Origin: UBA922 sp964571295
Lineage (GTDB): Bacteria; Patescibacteriota; Patescibacteriia; Magasanikbacterales; UBA922
DNA: 21,037 bases
Reading direction: 5' to 3'
Assembly: GCA_964571295.1 (NCBI GenBank)
Contig: CAZNAO010000015.1
Coordinates: forward strand, 1 to 21,037
The notes below the pieces were generated by a model. It saw only the letters and a list, made by a program, of their open reading frames with translations, did no database searches and was not told the DNA's origin. A program made the translations under genes and the position numbers. Positions within the stretch are counted from its first letter, which is position 1. The number at the start of each line of letters is the position of its first letter. This document shows positions 1-6,501 of the stretch, piece by piece.

Positions 1-7
1 GACCGTG

Positions 8-81
8 TGGACCCAAGAGGAGTCGAACCTCTGACCTCTACAATGTCAATGTAGCGCTCTAACCAACTGAGCTATGAGTCC
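8..81 (-). tRNA. tRNA-Val (anticodon GAC)
   Basis: Read on the minus strand this is a complete cloverleaf. The acceptor stem GGACTCA pairs with TGGGTCC with one G-T pair. The anticodon arm is CTACA-TTGACAT-TGTAG, so positions 34-36 are GAC, which decodes GUC/GUU valine codons. The T-arm has the usual GGTTCGACTCC form and the discriminator base is A. The three bases after the discriminator are CAC, so CCA is not encoded and must be added by tRNA nucleotidyltransferase. Its own promoter lies just upstream, next to the khpA terminator. Confidence 0.95.
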
Positions 82-110
82 GTTCTGATAAAATACTAAA
101 AGTAGACAAA

Positions 111-139
111 ACTATACTAAATTTGGACGAAAAAGTCAA
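111..139 (-). promoter_or_regulatory. Sigma-70-like promoter for tRNA-Val
   Basis: On the minus strand TTGACT (134-139) is followed after exactly 17 nt by TATAGT (111-116). The predicted start is near 104, about 23 nt before the tRNA. The -35 box directly follows the T-rich tail of the khpA terminator. Confidence 0.7.
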
Positions 140-176
140 TAAACAAAACTCCTCCACTATATAGTGGAGGAGTTTT
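140..176 (-). terminator. Rho-independent terminator of khpA
   Basis: Positions 145-176 form a perfect 32-nt inverted repeat with a stem containing ACTCCTCCACT and its complement. On the minus strand it is followed by TTTTGTTTATT. It lies 11 nt after the khpA stop and separates khpA from tRNA-Val. Confidence 0.9.
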
Positions 177-187
177 GGAAAAACTAA

Positions 188-535
188 CTAAATTCCAAGA
201 TCATCAATCGCACTTGTATCAACATCATCAAGTGAAGAAGATGATGGAGCGCTCTGTGATTCTTCAGAACGATGGCGTCGTCCGCCTTCTGGTTCATTGA
301 TTTTAAGGTTAACAAGAGCATTATTCTTTGCACCAACCACCTTGAGAAGTGTACGAATCGCACGAACCGTGTTGCCACGTCGGCCGATGACATATCCGAT
401 ATCAGTTGGTTCTACATCAAGCGTAATGAGGACTCCGCGCTCGTCGACAGTGCGAGTTACTTTTACTTTATCTGGATGATTGACAATCGCCTTGATTACA
501 AACTCAATAAATACTTGGTCCTGATGTTCTGCCAT
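188..535 (-). CDS. khpA: KhpA-type KH domain RNA-binding protein
   Basis: A 115-residue single KH-domain protein of the KhpA/YlqC family, which binds RNA, often partners KhpB, and affects division and cell size in Gram-positive bacteria. The sequence shows the KH core at about residues 8-80, with the GXXG-type loop IGRRG at 50-54 and the typical FVIKAIV N-terminus. A Ser/Asp-rich, probably disordered tail covers residues 88-115 and makes it longer than most homologues of about 75-90 residues. I chose ATG at 535 because family similarity begins there. The frame stays open upstream to a TTG at 604, but those residues look unrelated. The gene follows rpsP, the same order as in ffh-rpsP-khpA-rimM-trmD loci, but here a terminator and a separate promoter lie between the two. 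No Shine-Dalgarno sequence is visible. Confidence 0.9.
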   Translation of the reverse strand: MAEHQDQVFIEFVIKAIVNHPDKVKVTRTVDERGVLITLDVEPTDIGYVIGRRGNTVRAIRTLLKVVGAKNNALVNLKINEPEGGRRHRSEESQSAPSSSSLDDVDTSAIDDLGI

Positions 536-607
536 ATCATGAATAAAATTACAGAATAAATAAATAAGTAAGATAATGAATCGTCGACTCCCACCATGGG
601 GCAATTC

Positions 608-645
608 ATAGAGAATACTCTATCAGACTAAAAAAAAACCGTCAA
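608..645 (-). promoter_or_regulatory. Candidate khpA promoter with overlapping palindrome
   Basis: On the minus strand TTGACG (640-645) and TAGAGT (617-622) are 17 nt apart. A perfect 6-bp inverted repeat, ATAGAG-AATA-CTCTAT (608-623), covers the -10 box and could be an operator. The predicted start near 610 leaves a leader of about 75 nt. The -35 box lies straight after the U-tract of the rpsP terminator. Confidence 0.5.
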
Positions 646-647
646 TA

Positions 648-681
648 ATACAAAAACCCTGTACCGTTCTGGTACAGGGTT
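648..681 (-). terminator. Rho-independent terminator of rpsP
   Basis: AACCCTGTACC (655-665) and GGTACAGGGTT (671-681) form an 11-bp stem with a 5-nt loop. On the minus strand it is followed by TTTTTGTATT. It sits 13 nt after the rpsP stop. Confidence 0.9.
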
Positions 682-694
682 AACGCTTGTTTGT

Positions 695-1036
695 TTACGC
701 TGCTGGAGCTTCGGAAGCCTTCGCAGCAGCTTCAGCTTTTGCTGTTTCAATCTTCTCTCGACGCTTCTTGGTGAGGCTTACGGAGAGTTTCTTCTTTGCT
801 TCGATGATTCCATTCTTCACAAAGAGATTATGGATGGTATCAGACATTTGTGAGCCTTTCGAAATCCAATATTTGATCCGGTCCTGGTCAACATCGAATT
901 TCTTTTCCCCAAGTGGATTATATGAACCCAAAATTTCAAGGTTTCGAGCCTGGGTATCTCTTCCCTTTTCGGAAATAATCACGCGATAGCTTGGTCGCTT
1001 ATTCTTTCCGATTCTCTGTAGACGAATAGTCAACAT
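695..1036 (-). CDS. rpsP: 30S ribosomal protein S16 (bS16)
   Basis: A 113-residue bS16 protein, a component of the 30S subunit that helps 16S rRNA assembly. The start MLTIRLQRIGKNKRPSYRVI and the segment LEILGSYNPLGEKKFDVD are characteristic of the family. Residues 1-80 form the S16 fold. The last ~25 residues are a Lys/Ala-rich tail ending in SEAPAA, as is common for bS16. The ATG at 1036 matches the conserved N-terminus. Two promoter candidates precede it, one at 1103-1131 with a leader and one at 1042-1070 that would be leaderless. The gene ends in its own terminator. Confidence 0.98.
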   Translation of the reverse strand: MLTIRLQRIGKNKRPSYRVIISEKGRDTQARNLEILGSYNPLGEKKFDVDQDRIKYWISKGSQMSDTIHNLFVKNGIIEAKKKLSVSLTKKRREKIETAKAEAAAKASEAPAA

Positions 1037-1041
1037 AATAT

Positions 1042-1070
1042 ATTATAGAATTGATTCATTAAACAGTCTA
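1042..1070 (-). promoter_or_regulatory. Candidate leaderless promoter of rpsP
   Basis: On the minus strand TAGACT (1065-1070) and TATAAT (1042-1047) are 17 nt apart. A start about 7 nt downstream falls on the A of the rpsP ATG at 1036, giving a leaderless mRNA. Confidence 0.45.
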
Positions 1071-1102
1071 AATAGAGCGTAAAGACGGTTTGTATACGGC
1101 AT

Positions 1103-1131
1103 AAGATACCAGAATTAGCCCGTTCTGTCAA
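1103..1131 (-). promoter_or_regulatory. Candidate upstream promoter of rpsP
   Basis: On the minus strand a consensus TTGACA (1126-1131) is followed after 17 nt by TATCTT (1103-1108). The predicted leader is ~60 nt. The -35 box forms one arm of a small hairpin, CTGTCA-AGCG-TGACAG (1125-1140). Confidence 0.45.
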
Positions 1132-1179
1132 GCGTGACAGACTAACCTCTCTCCTTGCCTGCCAACAGGTTACGAAAAT

Positions 1180-1266
1180 CGTAAAGTTTGTAACGTCAAA
1201 AGTACACACAAAATCACCACGGCAATCCCAGACTTTATAGACTTCACGACTTTTGACTTTCCGACT
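1180..1266. repeat. AAAGTC/GACTTT intergenic element R1 (smc-rpsP spacer)
   Basis: The right arm (1231-1266) holds five GACTT/GAC units spaced 7-9 nt apart. The left arm (1180-1203) carries AAAGT and ACGTC units in inverted orientation. The right arm overlaps the 3' end of smc: the last codons AAG TCG and the TGA stop are made of repeat units. Confidence 0.7.
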
Positions 1267-4200
1267 CCTCAAGTTTCACTCCTACTAGCTTACTGATTCC
1301 ACCAGACCCCATCGTGACCCCATACATGATGTCCGCGGCATGCATCGTCACTCGATTATGGGTAATGATGATGAATTGCGACTGAAACGCGAGTTCGTGT
1401 AAAATAGTGGTAAACCGAAGCGTGTTCGCTTCGTCAAGCGCTGCTTCAACTTCATCAAGTAACACAAACGGAGATGGATTGGTATGCAAAATAGCACACA
1501 AAAGTGCAATCGACGTAAGGGTGCGCTCTCCGCCCGATAGTGCCGCCAAATTCTTGATCTTCTTGCCTGGAGGCGTCGCGACCACCTCAACACCGGACAA
1601 TACTTCTTGTTTGGGTTTGCTTCCGCGTGCCGTTTCCTGTTCAGGTTCATCTGACTCAAGAACCGCAGCGGCATTCAATAGTGATGCATCTTCCTCTTCT
1701 TCAGATGCGGGTTTACCGTACAGTTCAACCAGTTCTGCCTTACCGCCTTCAAATAATATTTCAAAATATCGTGAAAATTCTTTTTTGATTTTCTTAAACG
1801 CAGCCGCATGCTTTTTCTTCATGAGAGTATCCAACTCTTCAATAATGTCATACAGATCATGAGCAGCTTTTTTGAGATCAGTAAGTTGACTCTGCAAATG
1901 TTCATAACGGGAACTGGTTTCCTGATATTCTTTCAAAACCTCTTCATCAATGCCCCCGATAAGACTCAAAGTGTATTTAAACTTTTCAATCTCAACCTTC
2001 GCCTCATCATGAGTAATCGATAATGGGGGTATACCCCGTTCTTTAATTGAAGCGTAGTTCTCTTTGAGTTCGGTATAGATCTCTTCCTCGAGTCCTTCCC
2101 GTTGAGTAGTATGTTTCGTCACATCCATTTCAAGCACATGCTTTCGGTCATGGGTACGATTAAGCGCTTGCTGTCGGCTCTGCATTTCATCTTGAAGCGC
2201 AAATACGCGTGCACGTTTTTCCTCTTCTTCACGATTGAATGACTGGATTTTTTCTTGGACAGCATGCATCTGCGATTCTCCAGTCTTGATTTCCGCTTCC
2301 AAGACTTCGCGTGACTGTAAGAATTCTTTCATCATGTATCCATACTCTTCTTCACTCATCGTATGCATCTTCTGCTCGCCGGACAGTCGTGAAATTTCAA
2401 CGGCAACCTCACGAATGCGTGCCTCAGCCGACGATACGGAGTGTGATGCGATTTCAACATCAGTTGCAAATCTGGTTTCCTCAGCCTTCAGAGTCTCAAT
2501 CTCAATTTCAAGCGAAGATAATTTTTCTCGATACTGAGCAACCGAATCACCAACTTCATCAATCGAAAATATCGGTAATTGGTGCGCTTTAGTCGCGAAA
2601 GTGATACCATTGGTGCGTTTATGTCGGTAGCCACCCTTCATCGATCCTGATGTCTCGACAATATCTCCATCAAGCGTAACCATGCGTACTTTTCCGATAC
2701 CGATCTCACGCGCGACGGCGATATTTTCGACGACCAAAGTCGAGCCGAACACATATGAGAAGATGGTGTCGAATAGTGAATCATGGGACACCAGGTTTGT
2801 CGCAAGGCCATACACCCCTCTCTGGTGTGCGAGAGATTCGATTTCAGAAGATACGAATCGTGGTTTGATGGTATTCAGTGGTAAAAAAGTTGCAAAACCG
2901 AGATGGTGCTGCTTGAGAAATTGGATACACGCTTCAGCGACCTGATCATCTTCCACGACAAGCGAGGTCAAATGTGCAGCGGCAGCCACTTCGAGCGCAA
3001 CCCGATACGTATCATCAACCTGAGCAAGCTCAGCCAAAATACCATACACACGTCCACCAAAAGTATGTTTAGGCTGAGTCACAATCGCATTCACCGCTCG
3101 CAGTCCTTCATATGAAAAAGTATCTCGCTCACGAACAATATCCCGCATGGATTGTTCAAGCCGGACAATCTCTTGCTGCAAACCAATTTTTTCACGCTGT
3201 TTCTCTTGAATACGTGATTGTCGTTCCTGAAGTTCATTTCGAAGTAAGGACACCCTTCTCTCATACTCGACCCGCTGTAATTCAAATTCCTTTTCAGTAC
3301 CCTGGAGCTCGGCAAGTTTGCTTTCAATCCATGCGATATTTTGTTTACCCGCTTTACCATATTCGGTTTCAAGTTTTGCCTGCACAATTGCACGTTCTTT
3401 TTCTCGGGTATGTTGAAGTTGTTGGATCTCATGTAACTCTTTCTGTAAAGCCTCAAAAATATCTGTTCGCGATTTTTCTTGTGCAATATGCGCAAGCTCA
3501 GTCTGGATCTCCTGAAGCTGTCCAAGTTCTTCAGAATATGTATTTGCTACTTGTAATAATTCTCTTTGAAGCCGATCGATGGTTTCTTGTAAGGAAGTGT
3601 GCAAAGAACCATAATAGGCTTCTTGCAATTCACGAAGTGAGCGTTCAACCTCCTGCCGCTGCTCGAGCTTGTTCACCTGACGTTTCAAGGATTTTAGTCG
3701 TGGCTCAATCTCAAGTACGATTGCTTCAGCGCTCGCAATATTTTCTTCAGTCCGAACCAATTTAAGCTCTGCATGATGACGTTTGATCTGGAACTCCTTG
3801 ATCCCTACCGCTTCATCAAAAAATTCCTTACGTTCAGACGGAGACTGGAGAAGAAGCCGGTCGATCGTTCCCTGCCCGATGACGGAATATGACCCTTGTC
3901 CGAATTGCGCACGCGCAAGCAAAAGTTGTAAATCCACCAGCCGGACTTTATTTCCATTCAATAAATATTCACTTTCACCCGATCGATATAACCGGCGTGA
4001 AATCGCAAGCTCCTCATAAGGCACGTCCGCACGCTTGTCTGAATTATCAAGTACCATGGTGACCGCGGCCAGACTCATTTTCCCCTTTCCCTCGCTTCCT
4101 GCAAAAATAATATCTTCACTTTTTTTTCCACGAAGATTCTTCATGCTCTGTTCTCCAAGCACCCATCGAATTGCATCAGCAACATTACTTTTTCCACTAC

Positions 4201-4321
4201 CATTCGGCCCGACAATCGCCGTAATACCTTGTTTCCCATCGCGAGATGGCTTCGGAAACTCAATAATCGTATGCTCAGCAAACGACTTGAATCCGTTAAT
4301 TTCGATACGGGTAACAAACAT
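1244..4321 (-). CDS. smc: Chromosome segregation ATPase SMC
   Basis: A 1025-residue condensin-type SMC protein that forms ATP-driven dimers to compact and segregate the chromosome, normally with ScpA/ScpB. The N-terminal head has Walker A GPNGSGKS at 38-45. Coiled coil fills about 165-410, the hinge about 415-565 (FGGRVYGILAEL, then TSGSMKGGYRHK), and the return coil about 585-840. The C-terminal head has the signature LSGGERTL at 928-935 and Walker B VLLDEVEAALDEAN from 953. It is shorter than the usual ~1180 residues because both arms are short. An acidic insert at about 872-905 interrupts the C-terminal head before PPGKK. ATG 4321 was chosen because FVTRIEINGFKSFA is the conserved start, with AGAGG 7 nt upstream. 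The last residues QKS and the TGA stop lie inside a GACTTT repeat. Confidence 0.97.
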   Translation of the reverse strand: MFVTRIEINGFKSFAEHTIIEFPKPSRDGKQGITAIVGPNGSGKSNVADAIRWVLGEQSMKNLRGKKSEDIIFAGSEGKGKMSLAAVTMVLDNSDKRADVPYEELAISRRLYRSGESEYLLNGNKVRLVDLQLLLARAQFGQGSYSVIGQGTIDRLLLQSPSERKEFFDEAVGIKEFQIKRHHAELKLVRTEENIASAEAIVLEIEPRLKSLKRQVNKLEQRQEVERSLRELQEAYYGSLHTSLQETIDRLQRELLQVANTYSEELGQLQEIQTELAHIAQEKSRTDIFEALQKELHEIQQLQHTREKERAIVQAKLETEYGKAGKQNIAWIESKLAELQGTEKEFELQRVEYERRVSLLRNELQERQSRIQEKQREKIGLQQEIVRLEQSMRDIVRERDTFSYEGLRAVNAIVTQPKHTFGGRVYGILAELAQVDDTYRVALEVAAAAHLTSLVVEDDQVAEACIQFLKQHHLGFATFLPLNTIKPRFVSSEIESLAHQRGVYGLATNLVSHDSLFDTIFSYVFGSTLVVENIAVAREIGIGKVRMVTLDGDIVETSGSMKGGYRHKRTNGITFATKAHQLPIFSIDEVGDSVAQYREKLSSLEIEIETLKAEETRFATDVEIASHSVSSAEARIREVAVEISRLSGEQKMHTMSEEEYGYMMKEFLQSREVLEAEIKTGESQMHAVQEKIQSFNREEEEKRARVFALQDEMQSRQQALNRTHDRKHVLEMDVTKHTTQREGLEEEIYTELKENYASIKERGIPPLSITHDEAKVEIEKFKYTLSLIGGIDEEVLKEYQETSSRYEHLQSQLTDLKKAAHDLYDIIEELDTLMKKKHAAAFKKIKKEFSRYFEILFEGGKAELVELYGKPASEEEEDASLLNAAAVLESDEPEQETARGSKPKQEVLSGVEVVATPPGKKIKNLAALSGGERTLTSIALLCAILHTNPSPFVLLDEVEAALDEANTLRFTTILHELAFQSQFIIITHNRVTMHAADIMYGVTMGSGGISKLVGVKLEESESQKS

Positions 4322-4390
4322 ACTAATACCTCTATAAAATCGCACTGACTTTCCAGCTGAACTATATTTTCTCATATCCGCAAAATAAAG

Positions 4391-4439
4391 AAAAGTCTCA
4401 AGGTTCTTCTTACAACTTTATGGACTTTCACCTTTACAG
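4391..4439. repeat. AAAGTC/GACTTT intergenic element R2 (smc-DHH divergent spacer)
   Basis: A left AAAAGTC unit (4391-4397) faces right-hand units ACTTTATG, GACTTTCA and CCTTTACAG (4415-4439). It is degenerate but shares the GACTTT core and the TTTATGGACTTT phrase seen at 16480 and 19635. Confidence 0.5.
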
Positions 4440-4460
4440 ATATTCGACTGAACCTTTCCC

Positions 4461-4489
4461 TTGACAATACCCCGGTCTTCCTCTATACT
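4461..4489 (+). promoter_or_regulatory. Strong sigma-70-like promoter of the DHH gene
   Basis: A consensus TTGACA (4461-4466), a 17-nt spacer and TATACT (4484-4489). The predicted start near 4496 leaves only about 10 nt before the ATG at 4506, so there is almost no room for a ribosome-binding site. Confidence 0.75.
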
Positions 4490-4505
4490 CCCTCGTTCTA
4501 TATCT

Positions 4506-5489
4506 ATGCCACAAAGAATCGGAAAACAAATACATGAACTCCTGATGAAAAGCAAGATGATTCGCCTCATCCCGCATCAGAATCCAGATGGAGACGCGAT
4601 AGGGGCGGTTGCAGCACTCGGGTTATATCTCAAAAAACACAACAAAAATGTGGAAATTTTTTGCACTACCGAAGTACCACACCACCTACAACACATGCCA
4701 CTCGCAAATACTGTCGTCTCAGACCCAACACTATGGGATAAACCCTGCGACGCGATCGTGGTATGTGATTCAGGTGATGCATCCTACGCAGGAATCGATA
4801 AATATTTGAAAAAGAATAAAGAGGCAACCGTAGTAGTGATCGACCATCACCCAAATAATGCGCATTTCGGAGATATCAATCTGGTTTCGACCGTGCATTC
4901 ATCAACTTGCGAACTGCTTTACGACTATTTTGTCGCAAATCAAGTAGTGATAACGCCGGATATGGCGACCAACCTATTATGTGGGATAATGTACGATACC
5001 GGATCTTTCACCAATTCAGCAACCTCGAAGAAAAGCCTGATGGTTGCAGGAATATTGGTAAAACTCGGTGGCGCACTTACAAAAGTTGTACACTACTTAT
5101 ACAAGGATAAGCAGGTGACCACACTTAAATTATGGGGCAAAGCGATGAGTAATCTTCGACACGACACTGAACACGATGTTGTGTATATGTGCCTTACTCT
5201 TGAAGACATGCGTGCATGTGGAGCCGACGAAGATAGTGCTAATGGTGTCGCAAACTTCATGAGTATATTGAAAGACGGACGAATCCATATGGTATTGAGA
5301 GAACAGCAAAACGGTATGGTAAAGGTGAGCATGCGGACCAAAAGAGATGATACGGACGTCGCGGAGATTGCCAGAGAATTCGGGGGTGGAGGGCATAAAA
5401 AAGCTGCAGGGTTTACTATTGAAACTTCAGTTGTCCAGGCATACGACAACATAACGCCCATCTTGAATAAACATCTAAAAAAGGTATAA
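4506..5489 (+). CDS. DHH/DHHA1 phosphoesterase, NrnA-like nanoRNase
   Basis: A 327-residue protein of the DHH phosphoesterase superfamily, in the NrnA (oligoribonuclease / pAp phosphatase) type. Such enzymes degrade 2-5-nt RNAs or dephosphorylate pAp or cyclic dinucleotide products. The sequence shows the DHH metal-site motifs HQNPDGDAIGA (24-34), VVCDSGD (86-91), IDHHP (112-116) and GIMYDTGSF (160-168). The DHHA1 substrate-binding motif GGGGHKKAAG is at 293-302. Length fits NrnA (~310-330). ATG 4506 follows the promoter by about 10 nt and starts the conserved region. The frame stays open up to 4461, but that would place the promoter inside the coding region. It is divergent from smc and followed by clpP. 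NrnA versus a c-di-AMP/pGpG phosphodiesterase cannot be settled from motifs alone. Confidence 0.92.
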   Translation: MPQRIGKQIHELLMKSKMIRLIPHQNPDGDAIGAVAALGLYLKKHNKNVEIFCTTEVPHHLQHMPLANTVVSDPTLWDKPCDAIVVCDSGDASYAGIDKYLKKNKEATVVVIDHHPNNAHFGDINLVSTVHSSTCELLYDYFVANQVVITPDMATNLLCGIMYDTGSFTNSATSKKSLMVAGILVKLGGALTKVVHYLYKDKQVTTLKLWGKAMSNLRHDTEHDVVYMCLTLEDMRACGADEDSANGVANFMSILKDGRIHMVLREQQNGMVKVSMRTKRDDTDVAEIAREFGGGGHKKAAGFTIETSVVQAYDNITPILNKHLKKV

Positions 5490-5490
5490 T
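5463..5490 (+). promoter_or_regulatory. Candidate clpP promoter inside the DHH gene end
   Basis: TTGAAT (5463-5468), a 16-nt spacer and a perfect TATAAT (5485-5490) that overlaps the TAA stop of the DHH gene. It would give a clpP leader of about 80 nt. The AT-rich leader offers weaker alternatives. Confidence 0.45.
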
Positions 5491-5534
5491 AGAAAAGTTA
5501 CTAATTACTCTAAATTGACCTATTTTAAGCATTT

Positions 5535-5572
5535 TTAGAATAATTAGTACAATTGGGTTTATTAGAATAATT
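5535..5572 (+). repeat. 11-bp direct repeat upstream of clpP
   Basis: TTAGAATAATT occurs at 5535-5545 and again at 5562-5572, a 27-nt period. The second copy ends 7 nt before the clpP ATG. It could be a regulator site or just AT-rich leader sequence. Confidence 0.5.
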
Positions 5573-5579
5573 GAAATAT

Positions 5580-6170
5580 ATGGACATCCGATCTCAAATT
5601 CTCGTTCCTACGGTCATTGAAAAAACTACGTACGGCGAGCGAGCGTACGATATTTATTCAAGATTACTCAAGGATCGTATTATATTTATCGGAACCGCAA
5701 TCGACGACCATGTGGCAAATATTGTGGTAGCACAACTCCTATTCCTCGCAAACCAGGATCCGGAACAGGACATTAAACTCTACATTAATTCTCCCGGGGG
5801 TTCAGTGACCGCAGGACTTGCGATCTATGACACCATGCAATTTATCGAGCCCAAAGTCTCAACCATCTGTATCGGCATGGCAGCAAGTATGGCGTCAGTA
5901 CTCCTCGCGGCCGGAGAAAAAGGCAAGCGATTCTGTCTCCCGAATAGTGAAGTGATGATTCACCAAGTAATGGGTGGGACTCAAGGTCAAGCGAGTGATA
6001 TTCAAATCCACGCAGAACGTATTGTAAAGATGAAAAAACACTTAAACGGAATCCTCGCAAAACACTCGGGTCAGTCTCTTGAAAAAGTGGAAAAAGATGC
6101 TGATCGAGACTACTTCATGAGTGCTGAGGAAGCAGTAAAGTATGGATTGGTGGATAAAGTGATTGAATAA
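5580..6170 (+). CDS. clpP: ATP-dependent Clp protease proteolytic subunit
   Basis: A 196-residue ClpP, the serine-protease barrel that degrades proteins unfolded by ClpX, ClpA or ClpC in the cytoplasm. The catalytic triad is visible: Ser103 in GMAASMAS, His128 in MIHQV and Asp177 in DADRDYF. The spacing (25 and 49 residues) is that of the E. coli triad. The oxyanion/substrate segment SPGGSV is at 71-76 and the C-terminal MSAEEAVKYGLVD is conserved. I prefer ATG 5580. An in-frame TTG at 5571 would add three residues. No propeptide of note and no Shine-Dalgarno are visible. It ends in a strong terminator. No clpX is in the window. Confidence 0.97.
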   Translation: MDIRSQILVPTVIEKTTYGERAYDIYSRLLKDRIIFIGTAIDDHVANIVVAQLLFLANQDPEQDIKLYINSPGGSVTAGLAIYDTMQFIEPKVSTICIGMAASMASVLLAAGEKGKRFCLPNSEVMIHQVMGGTQGQASDIQIHAERIVKMKKHLNGILAKHSGQSLEKVEKDADRDYFMSAEEAVKYGLVDKVIE

Positions 6171-6184
6171 ATAATAGTAGGATA

Positions 6185-6401
6185 TATAAAAAATCCCCCG
6201 AAAAGGGGGATTTTATTATTGTTAAGGATTGAACCTTACCCGTACCAAGAAGATGTGTGAAAGGAGAAGACGAGCCGAAGCCTGAACTATCCTTCTACAC
6301 ATCCCCATGCTTGTCGTGGTACAGGTGGCAATGATTGAGTTATACAATCGCTACCATCTATACGAGACCCGCAGGAATATGAATATAAGTTAATCATGTA
6401 A
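6185..6401 (-). ncRNA. Unassigned structured ncRNA, ~215 nt (6S-like size)
   Basis: This 330-nt spacer has no convincing protein gene but carries a complete RNA gene on the minus strand: promoter (6408-6436), predicted start near 6401, and the terminator at 6190-6214. Three local structures support a folded RNA. An 11-bp hairpin with one mismatch pairs 6327-6337 with 6345-6355. A 9-bp long-range stem pairs 6317-6325 (CCTGTACCA on the RNA strand) with 6239-6247 (TGGTACGGG). Inside it, GATGTGT and ACACATC (6297-6303 with 6252-6258) cap a long arm continued by a GAAGGA/TCCTTT helix and a GGC-TTCG-GCT tip. A small hairpin (TAAGG/CCTTA) precedes the terminator. I found no tmRNA, RNase P or SRP signature. 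6S RNA fits by size and stand-alone status but is unproven. Confidence 0.6.
6190..6220. terminator. Bidirectional terminator between clpP and the ncRNA gene
   Basis: AAAATCCCCC (6190-6199), loop GAAAA, then GGGGGATTTT (6205-6214). T-rich tails lie on both sides: TTTTATTATT on the plus strand and TTTTTTATATA on the minus strand. It can end clpP and the convergent RNA gene. Confidence 0.92.
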
Positions 6402-6407
6402 CGGCAT

Positions 6408-6436
6408 ATAATAGCATATAACCATATTTTTGTCAA
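6408..6436 (-). promoter_or_regulatory. Sigma-70-like promoter of the ncRNA gene
   Basis: On the minus strand a consensus TTGACA (6431-6436), a 17-nt spacer and TATTAT (6408-6413). It starts about 20 nt after the T-tract of the VanW-gene terminator. Confidence 0.75.
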
Positions 6437-6449
6437 GTCCCTTGGGTAG

Positions 6450-6486
6450 AAAAATAAAAAAAATGGCTTATTTAAGCCATTTTTTA
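6450..6486 (-). terminator. Rho-independent terminator of the hsp20-vanW operon
   Basis: ATGGCTT (6463-6469) and AAGCCAT (6474-6480) form a stem extended by flanking A and T runs. On the minus strand it is followed by TTTTTTTTATTTTT. It sits 15 nt after the VanW-domain gene. Confidence 0.88.
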
Positions 6487-6501
6487 ACCTCTCTTCCAAG
6501 T

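Noticed and set aside
1244..1246. TGA recoding as glycine (code 25)
   Set aside because: smc, VirB4, S23 and ribH all end at TGA at the expected family length, and no conserved gene has an in-frame TGA, so standard code 11 fits.
3112..3765. A 217-residue plus-strand open frame inside smc
   Set aside because: It is antisense to the conserved coiled-coil region of smc, has no recognisable domain, and follows from the codon bias of smc.
6185..6401. tmRNA, RNase P RNA or SRP RNA as identity of the ncRNA
   Set aside because: AAGGTTCAATCCTT resembles a T-arm, but a 7-nt loop gives a poor stem and there is no acceptor or tag frame. No RNase P universal motifs and no SRP GGAAGNAGCAG-type loop were found.
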